64,000 nt of DNA. It comes from Bradyrhizobium sp. 164. GTDB taxonomy: Bacteria > Pseudomonadota > Alphaproteobacteria > Rhizobiales > Xanthobacteraceae. A program made the translations under genes and the position numbers. This document shows, in pieces, positions 35,540 through 45,188 of the stretch. The notes under the pieces are model-generated. The model ran no database searches. It saw only the letters and a program-made list of their open reading frames with translations, and was not told the DNA's origin. How positions within the stretch are numbered: position 1 is the stretch's first letter; each line of letters begins with the position of its first letter. The stretch covers positions 124,001 through 188,000 of the forward strand of contig NZ_JADPKA010000028.1 of the NCBI RefSeq assembly GCF_023073715.1. The letters run 5' to 3'.

Positions 35540-36282
35540 ATGCGCCTTCTGATTGTCGAGATAAGATCGAGCTTTCGCGTCTCATTGCCAAGTGGGTTGG
35601 CCGCGGCGGGTTACGAGAGCGACATTGTGAGCAGCGCGGTGGAAGCGCGAAGCAGTGAACAATGTCGGCTATGCCGCGATGATCCTTGACCTCGGCTTTT
35701 CCGATGGGGATGGCTTGTCGACGCTGCGCGAGCTGCGGCGTCACAACCATCCGCTTCCGGTGCTGGTATTGACCGCGCGCGGCGGGCTGCAGGACCGTGT
35801 CAACGGCCTGCGCAGTGGCGCCGACGATTACCTGGTTAAGCCGTTCGCGCTAGAGGAGCTGGTGGCGCGGCTGGAGGCGATCTTGCGTCCTTCCGGCCAG
35901 TTGCTCTCGGGCGCTCGCTTCGTCTCGACAACCTCGTCTATGATACCGAGAGCGGACAAGTCTTCATCGACGATCAACCCGGATCATGTCCGCCCGCGAA
36001 ACCTCGGTCCTGGTGATCCTGCTGCGGCGGCAGGGGCGGGTGGTGCCGAAGACGAATGTCGAGGATCATATTTTTGGGCTCGAGGGCGAGGTCGCCTCCA
36101 ACGCGGTGGAGGTCTACATCTCGCGCTTACGCAGGCAGCTCGCGAAGTATGGTGCCGAGGTCGTGATCCACACCATCCGCGGCGTCAATCGGCTGCCGGA
36201 GCCAAGCCGTCTTCCGGAGCCAGTGCGGTCCGCGATCACCCCCAGGCAGCCTGAGCCATCCAGGCATTTTGAGCTGTCTTGA
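35540..36282 (+). pseudogene. OmpR-family response regulator, broken by several indels
   Basis: Pieces of one regulator appear in order in three frames: MRLLIVE, then LAAAGYESDIVSSAVEA, then NVGYAAMILDLGFSDGDGLS with the phospho-acceptor Asp, SGADDYLVKPFALEELVARL, a middle piece readable as SLRLDNLVYDTESGQVFIDD, and the winged helix SNAVEVYISRLRRQLAKYGA. A stretch readable as KIELSRLIAKW between the first two pieces is also out of frame. At least four small indels are needed to restore it, so this is genuine decay rather than one error. It diverges from the RND operon it presumably once controlled; no partner kinase is beside it. Confidence 0.85.
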
Positions 36283-37100
36283 CCATAGGCCGCAAGACTT
36301 CCTCAGCGGCCCTCGAGCCGATCCCGCAGTCCGGGCTTAGACATACTTCGTGATCAGCTCGAGCTCTTTGCCCTCGCAAGTTGCTGGGCAAATGAGCACA
36401 GGCCCCTGTTCGGCCATCTCGACGTGTGTTTTGAGATGGCCGTTGTCTCGCTTCAGATGGCGGGCGATCACCGCGCGTCTGGCATCCTGGCGTTCTTTTC
36501 GGAAACCAACACGTTCTCCCGGGAGGGTGGACGAACGCGGTTGACTCCGGGGGGAGCGCAAGCGTAAGGGCCGCTCGCCGTCCGAAAGGTTTCCCTCTGG
36601 CGGCGACTTCAACCTGACGATGAGAACATGGGCAGTACCAACAATTGCATTGCCGGTTCGGCGCGCTTGACCGGACCCGCACTGCCGCAGGACATGTACG
36701 CTTATCGCGACGGCGGCAGCCGCGTGGGCATCGAGGGTCGCAGCTAGGCGGCCGCTTTCGCTCACCGCCCTCTGTTTGACGCGGATGGAGGTGAGCGATG
36801 TTGAAGGCCTTCGCGCTGATTCGGCGCCTCGGGCCGGCGAGTTTCCCGGCCCCAACCGGAAAGACGTTTCCAGCAAACGACTATGTGCGCGCCGCTCGTC
36901 GGCTCGAGGGGCCCTTGGCGCGTCACAACAGGGCAGCGGCTTGTCTGGCAATGGTCTTTGGTTGGCCCCAGAGCGGATCTGGTCTGTCGCTGGCAGCGCG
37001 ACGTCGCCGCGCAATCGAAGGTTCAGCCTTTCGGATCTCCCCGCCTTCGGGCCTCAGCCCGGCTTTTCGGCGTGTCGCGGGCTGCTGTTGGAGCTGTGGA
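36283..37100. other. Intergenic stretch before the fused porin
   Basis: About 800 bases in which I find no gene I can support. Open frames on both strands are arginine- and proline-rich and look like GC-driven noise. One minus-strand frame ends PVLICPATCEGKELELITKY at 36337 and looks slightly protein-like, but it has no identifiable start. The promoter of the porin gene probably lies in the right part. Confidence 0.4.
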
Positions 37101-39092
37101 ATGAAGCGGATTCTGGCGATCGGAAGCGTAAGTGCCTTCCTGAGCGGAACGACAGTCGCGACGGCCAGCTATGCCGCTGATCTGCCGCTGAAGGCGCCGG
37201 CGAGGAAGGCGGTCTACAACTGGACCGGCTTCTACGTCGGCGGACACTTCGGTTACGGTGACGCGAGCTTTGGGCCCGGCACCAATCCGCTACCGCAACA
37301 GGGTGCCTTCCTGCCTCACAGTGCGATCGGACTAATCGGTGGCTACCAGGTCGGCTACAATCGTCAGTTTGCAAGCCGCGTGGTGCTCGGCATCGAGGCG
37401 GATGCGACCTTCACGAGTCCCCAGGATGTGCCAGCGCTGGAGCGGGCGCCAGCGCCCTTCCACACCACGATCGACTACGTCGGCACGGTGCGTGGGCGCG
37501 TCGGCTATGCGTTCGACCGCTTCATGCCCTACGTCACCGGCGGCTTGGCTTGGGGTCATAGCCACATCAATGTCAACGATGGGGACGGCGTCACCGCCGT
37601 GTTTCCGGTCGGCGACTACCATACCGGTTGGACCGCGGGACTCGGCCTAGAATTCGCGATCCGCGGCAATTGGACCGCAAAGGCCGAGTACGAGTATGTC
37701 GATTTGGCGCGTCAGACCTACGATATGAGCGGCTTTCGCCTCGCCAATGTCAACGTCGATCCGCGCATTCATTTGGTCAAGCTCGGCCTGAACTACCAGT
37801 TCGGCGATACGCCGTGGATGGCGCCGGTCAATGGCAAGACGAAGCTACCCGAATCGAACGATTGGAATGTCCACGCGCAGACGACCTTCCTGCCCCAGGG
37901 TTACGGGCCGATCCACTCGCCCTACGCCAGCCCGCTCAGCCTTCCCGGTGGTGGCCAATTGCAGGCGACGTGGACGACCACGGCCTTCCTGGCTGCAAGG
38001 CTCTGGGACGGCGGCGAGTTCTATTTCAATCCGGAGCTTGCCCAGGGCTTCGGCCTCAACGGGACCTTGGGCCTCGCTGGCTTCTCGAACGGCGAAGCGC
38101 AGAAGGCCGGCGCCCCCTTCCCGAAGATTCGCGCGCAGCGTTACTATCTAAAGCAGACCTTCGGCTTCGGCGGCGAGCAGGAAGACGTCGCTGACGGGCC
38201 GAACCAGCTTGCTGGCAAGCGCGACATCGACCGTATCACCGTGGTCGTCGGCCGTTTCGCGGTCGGCGACTTTTTCGACGGCAACGCCTACGCCAAGGAT
38301 CCCCGCGCCGACTTCATGAACTGGGCGATGTGGTCGTCGGCTGCCTACGACTTCCCGGCCGATCTGCCCGGCTATACGCGCGGTGCCGTGGTCGACCTCA
38401 ACCGCAAGGACTGGGCCGTGCGTGCCGGTCTGTTCCAGGTGCCGTCGGCGCCCAACAGCGACGTGCTCACCTTCAAGACTGGCGGTGCGGTGGTGGAATT
38501 CGAGGAGCGCCATAGCATCGCCGATCAGCCGGGCAAGTTGCGGGCGGGTGCGTTCTACAACAGCGGCAACACCGCCAACTACGGCGAAGTGCTCGCAATC
38601 GCCGCCGCCAACCCGGCGCTCGACATCAATGACATCACCATCGCCAACCAGCGCGACCGCTCGAAATACGGCTTCTACGCCAACCTTGAGCAGCAAATCG
38701 TCAAGGACGTCGGGTTGTTTGCCCGCGCCAGTTGGAACGACGGCCAGAACCAGATCCTGTCCTTCACCGACATCGACCGCAGCCTGTCCGGCGGCCTGTC
38801 GGTTAAAGGCAGTTTCTGGGGACGGCCCGAAGATACGGTCGGCATCGGCGGCGCCGTCAATGGGCTTTCCGCCGCTCACCGCGACTTCCTCGCGGCCGGT
38901 GGCACGGGTCTGCTGATCGGTGACGGGCGGCTCAACTACAGCCCGGAGCGAATTCTCGAGGCCTACTACGCCTGGAAGCTCAATAACTGGTCGACGCTGA
39001 CGCTCGATTACCAGTTCATCGCGAACCCCGCCTACAACGCCGATCGCGGACCGGTTTCGATCGTCTCGGGCCGCCTGCACGCCGAATTCTAA
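37101..39092 (+). CDS. Outer-membrane protein: Omp25-like barrel fused to OprB carbohydrate porin
   Basis: 663 residues. The signal peptide ends ATASYAA (about 27). Residues ~37-235 form an Omp25/Omp31-like eight-strand barrel (VYNWTGFYVGGHFGYGDASF, GIEADATF, TGGLAWGHSHINV, AEYEYVDLARQTY, LVKLGLNYQFGDTPW). Residues ~250-663 form an OprB-type sugar porin (NVHAQTTFLPQGYGPIHSPY, WDGGEFYFNPELAQGFGLNG, ILEAYYAWKLNNWSTLTLDY, ending HAEF). The start was placed at 37101, where a signal peptide begins and GGAG lies upstream. A longer frame exists. Similar fusions occur in rhizobia, as far as I recall. Confidence 0.88.
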   Translation: MKRILAIGSVSAFLSGTTVATASYAADLPLKAPARKAVYNWTGFYVGGHFGYGDASFGPGTNPLPQQGAFLPHSAIGLIGGYQVGYNRQFASRVVLGIEADATFTSPQDVPALERAPAPFHTTIDYVGTVRGRVGYAFDRFMPYVTGGLAWGHSHINVNDGDGVTAVFPVGDYHTGWTAGLGLEFAIRGNWTAKAEYEYVDLARQTYDMSGFRLANVNVDPRIHLVKLGLNYQFGDTPWMAPVNGKTKLPESNDWNVHAQTTFLPQGYGPIHSPYASPLSLPGGGQLQATWTTTAFLAARLWDGGEFYFNPELAQGFGLNGTLGLAGFSNGEAQKAGAPFPKIRAQRYYLKQTFGFGGEQEDVADGPNQLAGKRDIDRITVVVGRFAVGDFFDGNAYAKDPRADFMNWAMWSSAAYDFPADLPGYTRGAVVDLNRKDWAVRAGLFQVPSAPNSDVLTFKTGGAVVEFEERHSIADQPGKLRAGAFYNSGNTANYGEVLAIAAANPALDINDITIANQRDRSKYGFYANLEQQIVKDVGLFARASWNDGQNQILSFTDIDRSLSGGLSVKGSFWGRPEDTVGIGGAVNGLSAAHRDFLAAGGTGLLIGDGRLNYSPERILEAYYAWKLNNWSTLTLDYQFIANPAYNADRGPVSIVSGRLHAEF

Positions 39093-39757
39093 CCAGGGGC
39101 GGCCTCATGAAGATTCAGAATTTGCGGTGACTCTTGAATCGGTAGATCCAGTGTCGCGATCCCCTCGGCGGCCTGGAACCGGCTGCCGCTCCCGTCCCCA
39201 CTACGGGTGTCGTGGCGCTCGTGCCGCCGGCGCTGGTCGTCGCCAGGCCGACGGCCATTGATCAGCTCAGGCCCGATCATCCCGTGCCGCCACAGGTCGA
39301 CGTGGAGTCAGTTCTGGCGGTCGCGCCAGCTGCCAGCGACGCGGTTGCCGCCTCCATGCCTCCGGCGAAGCCGGTCGCCGTTCCCATGGCTGAGCCCGGC
39401 GACGATGGACCGGGTGGACGGTAACTTGGCTGGCGTGCTGCTGATAGCGTTAGGGCTCATCTCGCTCTTAAGCTCGAGCCGGCCCTTCGGCGGGCCGTGC
39501 TGGTTCGGCGATTTCTCGAGGCCAGGTAGGACTTTGTGGCGGTGTCGCGGAAGACTGATTCTGTCTCTCGCCTTCCCTCTGTCATCGCGGCTCCGGCAGG
39601 CGAAAAAGTCCCGCGGGAAGTAGCCTCGTGGTGGCAGGATCGCTATCGTCGTCGGGCATGTCGTGACCTTAATGACCGCCTCGTTTCGCCAACGGAGCGC
39701 GAGCAATCGCATCGCCGGCGAATGTGCCCGGCAGGCGCCTCACCGCGAGATCAGACG
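39093..39757. other. Intergenic stretch with gene debris
   Basis: No supportable gene. An alanine/proline-rich frame at about 39212-39424 (PPALVVARPTAIDQLRP) may be the tail of a lost protein. A short hydrophobic frame after it (NLAGVLLIALGLISLLSSSR) looks like a membrane-anchor fragment. Both lack starts that I can defend. Confidence 0.35.
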
Positions 39758-40840
39758 ATGAAAGGGGCTATCGATCTATCGCCTTCGCGTCGCCAAGTGT
39801 TGCGGCTGGCAACCATGGTTACGGCATGTGCCCTGGTTGCGAAGGCTCCGAGGGCCGCGGAGCCTCTAAAGGGGGAAAACAGCAACGCCTATGTCCCTGA
39901 CGATGGCGTCTCGATCTTCGAGAGCGTGTGGCAGACCGTGCGTGATCGCTTTTACGATCCGTGCCACAACGGATTGGACTGGTCGGCAGTTGGGAGAGAT
40001 ATCTTCCAGACGTTCAGCGAGCAACTTCCCAGGACTCTTTGGCGCGCGTCATTAATTCCATGCTGTCTGAGTTGAACGCTTCGCACACGCGTTTCTATAC
40101 GCCGGATGAGCCGGAATATTATCAGCTTGCAGACATCTTTGTCGGCGCGCTGCGACGGCGTGGACTGCAGCGTGCGTTTCCAGACGGCCGCATTTCGTAC
40201 CCTGGCATCGGTATCATTTCGCGTTTCGAGGCGACTGGTCGCAACACGATCACTGGCGTCATTGATGGAACGCCGGCTCAGCAGGCGGGCCTCCGTGCTG
40301 GTGACGAAATAATTGCGGCCGACGGGACCGCATTTGAGCCAATCCGGTCATTTCGTGGGAAGGTCGGCAAATCGGTTGTCTTAGAGGTCCATCGAAGCGC
40401 CTCTGGCTGCAAGTCCCGGTCATGCCAGTCGACCTCGAGCCCACGAAAATGTTCCTCCGTGGGTTGGAGTCGAGTGCGCGCATCATTGAGTCCAATGGAC
40501 GACGCATCGGCTATGTCCATGTTTGGTGCTATGCCGGCTCCATCTATCAACGTGCTCTTGAACGCCTGCTGTCGCAAGGGGCGTTAAAAGACGCGGATGC
40601 GCTGATCTGGGATTTGCGGGATGGCTGGGGCGGCGCGCAACCCGAATATCTCGATCTGTTCATTGCCCGGGCGCCCACGATGCATGTCATTGATCGAAGC
40701 GGCAGTAGCGAATTCGTGAATGTGAAGTGCCGCAAGCCCGTTGCGATGCTCGTCAACGGCGGTACGCGCAGCGGGAAGGAGGTCCTTGCCTATGGCTTCA
40801 AAAAGCACCGGTTGGGCGAGCTGATCGGCACCCGCTCGTC
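39758..40840 (+). pseudogene. S41-family peptidase, frameshifted and 3'-truncated
   Basis: A Tat- or Sec-like leader (SRRQVLRLATMVTACALVAK) starts the gene. The frame breaks near 39992, where one missing base would join DRFYDPCHNGLDWSAV to ERYLPDVQRATSQDSLARVI. A PDZ-like part follows (NTITGVIDGTPAQQAGLRAG), and the frame breaks again near 40405. The peptidase core then reads IGYVHVWCYAG, IWDLRDGWGGAQPEYLDLF and PVAMLVNGGTRSGKEVLAYG, in which the Ser of TRSGKE is the expected nucleophile. It stops at about LGELIGTRS, where the last part of the domain is replaced by another gene. Confidence 0.85.
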
Positions 40841-41287
40841 CTGGTTCTGGCCCTTTGGTACGCGAGCGAAAAGACGATCTCCGTTGAAACCGTCAGCACC
40901 CCAAAGGTGGAGGCCTTTTATTGGTGCGCGATCACCTTCTCGCAGACATTGGGCACGGCGCTTGGCGACTGGGTCGCCGATACCGGCGACATCGGCTATG
41001 GGAGTGGAGCACTGATTTTCCTCGCCGCCCTGGCGGTCATTGCGGCGCTCTATTCCTGGACCGGCGTATCGAAAGTTGCGCTGTTCTGGACGGCATTCAT
41101 CCTGACGCGCCCCCTCGGTGCGATGGTCGGCGACTTTCTCGACAAGCCCGTCAATCAGGGTGGACTGGCCCTAAGCCGTCCGCTCGCGTCAGCAGTGCTT
41201 GCGATCTTCGTTATCGCCTGTCTGTTCGTCCTCCCACAGCGAGCCGGAACATATCAGCGCAGCTTGCAGGACGAGCCGGAAGGATGA
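40841..41287 (+). pseudogene. COG4705 membrane protein, C-terminal half only
   Basis: From about 40845 the sequence is the second half of a COG4705 (DUF347-repeat) membrane protein: LVLALWYASEKTISVETVST, FSQTLGTALGDWVADTGDIG, LFWTAFILTRPLGAMVGDFL and ALSRPLASAVLAIFVIACLF. The TLGTALGDW and LGAMVGDFLDKP motifs are its repeat signatures. The first half is missing, and the preceding bases belong to the S41 peptidase, in another frame. A deletion evidently joined two neighbouring genes. Confidence 0.85.
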
Positions 41288-41336
41288 GGCAAGCGCTCGA
41301 CGTCGACTTCGCGCCTGATTAGTGTCGTCGGCCCCC

Positions 41337-41825
41337 ATGTCCAGATACAGCACTGCCTTGAATCATCCTCCCACCAGAAGCTGCGGCAGCTGCACGGCCT
41401 GCTGCGACGGCTGGCTTCAAATCGAAGTGCGGGGACACAAGGTGCACCAGGGGCAGCCGTGCCCTTTCAGTGTCGCACAGCGATGCGCAATCTACGCTGA
41501 GCGTCCCGAGCATCCGTGCCGGGAATTCGTCTGCGGCTGGCTGGTCGCATCAAGTCCCCTGCCAGATTGGATGCGGCCGGACCAATCGGACATGATCATG
41601 TTGGCGGCCAACTTTTTCTGGCGCGGCCTTCCGGTGGATGTCGTGGTGCCGGCCGGCACGCGGCCGAAGAAGAAAGCGCTGGACTGGCTGACGACGTTTT
41701 GCGCCGAAAACAGACGGCTGCTGGTCTACCAGATCGGCGAAGAGTGGTTCGCGTTCGGACCGCCGCCTTTCCAGACCGACATCGCCGACCGTCTCGGACG
41801 CGGCGAAACGCCGTGGGGCGATTGA
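41337..41825 (+). CDS. YkgJ-like cysteine-cluster (zinc/iron chelatase) protein
   Basis: 162 residues from the ATG at 41337; a GTG at 41322 is also possible. The cluster CGSCTACCDGW near the N terminus, CPFSVAQRCAIYAERPEHPC and FVCGW give the CxxCxxCC..C..C..C pattern of the YkgJ/Fe-S-oxidoreductase-like family. These proteins bind zinc or iron, and their roles are mostly unknown. The C-terminal half is unlike any domain I can name. It stands alone between the decayed membrane-protein gene and a porin gene. Confidence 0.8.
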   Translation: MSRYSTALNHPPTRSCGSCTACCDGWLQIEVRGHKVHQGQPCPFSVAQRCAIYAERPEHPCREFVCGWLVASSPLPDWMRPDQSDMIMLAANFFWRGLPVDVVVPAGTRPKKKALDWLTTFCAENRRLLVYQIGEEWFAFGPPPFQTDIADRLGRGETPWGD

Positions 41826-42051
41826 AGCAAGCCCCGGAAGCCATTCTCTTTTTAGCGAGAAGTCTATCGGCTCGCCACAATGCGGCAGATCGCCGCGCGA
41901 CACACTTTATCGGTAGTAGTTGCACATCAGGCACACTGGGATGGAAAGTGAGTAGCATCGCGCTAATCGAGTTGTATACGGTATCTGGCATACGTTACGT
42001 TCCACTTTGTCCCGGCCCATTAAAGAGCCTGCGGCGATAGAGGGGAAACCA

Positions 42052-43701
42052 ATGAAGAAGGCCTTTCTGCTCGGTACAGGCTTTGCGGCCCTTTGTGCAA
42101 CTACAATTACCGACACTCTACAAGCTGCAACCATAGATGATGTGGTTGCGCGCCTCGATGCGCTCGAACGCAACAACGCAAAGCTCGCGAAGGAGAACGC
42201 GCAGCTGCGTGAGCGCGTCACTCACATGGGCGAGGCGAAGGCCGCGGTGGCAGCCGTCGCCCCAGGCTCGCCGAAGGGCAATCCGGTTCTGCACGCTGCA
42301 GTCGCGCCGTCGCCGGCACCGGCATCTGCGCCCGAGCACACCGTCGTCAGCATCGGCGGGGCTCCGCTCTACAGCAAGGCGCCCGGGGCCAACCCGTTCA
42401 TCGACAATACGACAGTGACGCTCTACGGCCACGTCGATCTCTCGGGCGACATCTTCAATCCCGGCGTCTACGACCAGGGCACAAAGTTCGGGGTTTCGAG
42501 CAACCTCACCTATTTTGGCGTTCGCGCGCGGCACAACCTCGATCCCTATGGCTATCCCGGATGGGCAGCCATCGCGCAGTTCGAATCCCTTGTGGAGGTC
42601 GCGGCCCTTCCGACCGAGCGCGCGGCGTTCGGCACCCGGGACAGCTTCCTCGGCATGGAAACCCCCTGGGGTACGATCAAGGCCGGCAAGGCGGATACGC
42701 CGTACAAGAAGGCAACGGCGAAGTTCGATCCGTTCTCGGCCACGCTCGGCGACTACAACTCGATCATGGGCAATACCGGCGGTGACCTCCGCGCCGAGTT
42801 CGATTGGCGCGCATCGCACGCGATCTGGTATGAATCGCCGGTGTGGAACGGCTTCCAGGCCACCGTCATGTTCTCGCCGGGACAGAACACGGCAAAGGAT
42901 AACAGCGACTACGCGCTTGGCGATTTCAACTGCCCTGCCACCTCGGCGCGCGGCAGCGGCTCGAGCTTCCCGGCGACATCGGCACCGGAAGGCTGCACCG
43001 ACGGCTCATACGGTAATCTCTACAGCGCGTCGCTGACGTATAACCAGGGTCCGTTCACCGCGGTCGCCGCCTACGAATTCCACGAAGGGACCAACCGGAC
43101 CAGCGACGAGGCGGTGACGCCGCTGAGCAATGGCGGCGTTCTGGTCGTACCGCCGGGCGCGGTCGGCATTGCCAACGAATGGGCAGCGAAAGTCGGTGCC
43201 GGCTACAAGTTCAAAGACGTGATCGGCAGCCTCCAGCTCTACGGCATCTACGAGGTCATGCGCCGCGAGAACACGATTGCCGCCTTCAACGAGCGTTCGC
43301 GCGATGGGTACTTCCTCAGCGCGACCCAGACGGTCGACAAATGGGACATCAACGCGTCCTGGGCTCACGCCAACGCCTCGCCGGGCTCGCCGGGCACAGG
43401 CGTCCTGAACGCCTATCCCACCGCCGGGGTCGCGGTCTCGGCGCCCGCAGGCGCGGCTGACTTCGCGCTCAACTCGGTCGACTCCAGCGCCGACCAGTAC
43501 GCCCTCGGCGTGAAGTACCACTTCAGTCCGTTCGTGAGCTGGTACATGGTGGGCAGCTATCTGCGCAACGGACCGGGCGCGCATTACTGCCTGGGTGTCA
43601 GCGGACATGGCTATGGCGTCTGCGGCCGCGACGCCAACAACAACGTCGTCGCAGGCAACAAGGCGGAAGCGGTCACAACCGGCATGACCTTCGATTTCTG
43701 A
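42052..43701 (+). CDS. Trimeric outer-membrane porin with coiled-coil N terminus
   Basis: 549 residues. A signal peptide (MKKAFLLGTGFAALCATTIT) is followed by a coiled coil (VVARLDALERNNAKLAKENA), an Ala/Pro linker, then a 16-strand-type barrel. The barrel begins VTLYGHVDLSGDIFNPGVYD and ends AVTTGMTFDF with the terminal Phe needed for outer-membrane assembly. GTRDSFLGMETPWGTIKAGK is a Gram-negative porin L3-type region. The start has GAGGGG upstream. A canonical terminator follows the stop, so the gene is a single unit. Confidence 0.9.
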   Translation: MKKAFLLGTGFAALCATTITDTLQAATIDDVVARLDALERNNAKLAKENAQLRERVTHMGEAKAAVAAVAPGSPKGNPVLHAAVAPSPAPASAPEHTVVSIGGAPLYSKAPGANPFIDNTTVTLYGHVDLSGDIFNPGVYDQGTKFGVSSNLTYFGVRARHNLDPYGYPGWAAIAQFESLVEVAALPTERAAFGTRDSFLGMETPWGTIKAGKADTPYKKATAKFDPFSATLGDYNSIMGNTGGDLRAEFDWRASHAIWYESPVWNGFQATVMFSPGQNTAKDNSDYALGDFNCPATSARGSGSSFPATSAPEGCTDGSYGNLYSASLTYNQGPFTAVAAYEFHEGTNRTSDEAVTPLSNGGVLVVPPGAVGIANEWAAKVGAGYKFKDVIGSLQLYGIYEVMRRENTIAAFNERSRDGYFLSATQTVDKWDINASWAHANASPGSPGTGVLNAYPTAGVAVSAPAGAADFALNSVDSSADQYALGVKYHFSPFVSWYMVGSYLRNGPGAHYCLGVSGHGYGVCGRDANNNVVAGNKAEAVTTGMTFDF

Positions 43702-43725
43702 CATACGATTCTTAGTGAAACCTCC

Positions 43726-43750
43726 GGGGAGCCAAACGGCTCTCCTTTTC
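43726..43750 (+). terminator. Rho-independent terminator of the porin gene
   Basis: GGGGAGCC (43726-43733) pairs with GGCTCTCC (43738-43745), eight pairs with one G-T, around an AAAC loop. TTTTC follows directly. It lies 25 bp after the porin stop and is the clearest intrinsic terminator in the window. Confidence 0.85.
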
Positions 43751-44069
43751 TATCTACAAACGTATCTCGTGCACGATTAGCAAATAGGTTGCGGTCGGGC
43801 TGGACACCCCGACATCGGAGATCGTATAAATGAAAGCGGCCTAGGAAGGCGGACGATGCAGGATTAGATTGCAGGTCCTTCTGAGAGCGATCCAGGATGC
43901 AAGCTGCTGCAGCGGGTCGCCGAATGGAAGACGAGGCGCGCGAGTCCTATGACACGCAGAGCCGTCGGCGTTCAGGTCGAGCCACGCTATAGAGCGCTTC
44001 CGCTCTCAGCCGCGGAAACGGACTTCGTCCGAATCCCTTGGCGTCCGTATCTTTCACATCAGAGACGAC

Positions 44070-44289
44070 ATGAGATGGATTCTGGCAGCTGCTTGTGCTG
44101 CCGCGATTTCCTTTGTTCTTGCAGCCGTCGCGGACGCCCAGGGCTGCACTAAGGGTGCGCTCCTCGGCGGCGCGCTGGCCATACGGCCGGCAGGCTGCAC
44201 GCTGCGACTGGTTCCGTCGTCGGCCATACAAAGCGAACAAGGCCGACGCGAATAAGGGCAATAGTCAGGCGTCCTCCGGTCAGAACTGA
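44070..44289 (+). pseudogene. Small secreted glycine-zipper protein, frameshifted
   Basis: A signal peptide (RWILAAACAAAISFVLAAVA) leads to QGCTKGALLGGALA, then the frame changes. The next frame reads GHTAGRLHAATGSVVGH, and the third frame KANKADANKGNSQASSGQN to a stop at 44289. Joined, these make a ~73-residue exported protein of the rhizobial QGCIKGAxVGG..GH.AG..G glycine-zipper type. Two small indels are required. The gap 43751-44069 before it holds nothing that I recognise. Confidence 0.65.
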
Positions 44290-45188
44290 GCCTCGATAAG
44301 CCTCAGAGCTCCAATCCGAAGGCCGTTCGTGCCAGAGAACACTTTAGCTGAAAGCGGCGACTTCGGAGGCGCCCCGTCGAGAATTCTCCGGAAACCAAGC
44401 ATCCGCCCCCGCAGCTTGCAGCGCAACGGTTGCAACTGGCGACGGCCTCTTCCTGGCATACTCGCCGACGGACCAGGCGCACTCGCGATCGACGGAGGCG
44501 TCGTCGAGAGATGATGCGACTGCCTGATCTGAGGCGGCATCACTCCATACCGACATTCAGACGACGTCTTAGTTCCGAATTGCGCAACGCGGACGGCGCG
44601 ATCCACAGGAGCATCGGCACTCGAGCCGCGCAAATCATTACGCTCGTCGCACCATTGGTCTTTCGAGGCAGCAGGGGCTAACGTTATCGTCATCTCAGTT
44701 TGGAAGCGTCTGTGGGGCCGCGTGGGACCGGCAACCATCTTTACCTGCTCTTCCGCGCAGTGCGCCTAGCACCTCGTCACCTCCGATTGAAGCAGAGAGA
44801 AAGCCCCGAAATCGGGGAGACCGCTCGGCAGGTCGGCGCAGGCAATAGCGGGCGTCTTCCCCCGCGGGGCAGCGCCCCTCGCCTCTCCAGCTGCTGGGCG
44901 AAGCCATCTTTATCCGACGGCTATGCCAGCCATTCGCGCAAGCTGCGGGCTGATCCCGATTCCGGTCTCCGGCTGGCAGCACGAATTAGCCAATCGATCC
45001 GCGCGGCCCCTTTCCTCACCTATCTCAACCGAAGGCAACCTCGGCTCCCCAATAGGCGCGCGCCATCCTTCATGACTTAATCTGAGCACTGGCGGATGAC
45101 AGTCGGCGTGATTGCAGCCGAGCGCTCCATAGCCATAGCGCTCAATCCCCAAGATATGCTCGGCGCACTGGCTTGGGCCAAACAGGGC
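44290..45188. other. Gene-poor stretch
   Basis: About 900 bases with no gene that I can support. A 152-codon frame on the minus strand and several shorter frames exist, but they have no ribosome site and no recognisable domain, and they are rich in Arg, Pro and Ser, as GC-rich noise usually is. It may be an old deletion scar. Confidence 0.45.

Noticed and set aside
36337..37014. A 225-codon minus-strand frame before the fused porin, with a slightly protein-like end
   Set aside because: Most of it is Arg/Pro/Ser-rich noise, the start overlaps the porin leader region and no family is recognisable.
44280..44738. A 152-codon minus-strand frame in the gene-poor stretch
   Set aside because: No ribosome site, no motif, noise-like composition.
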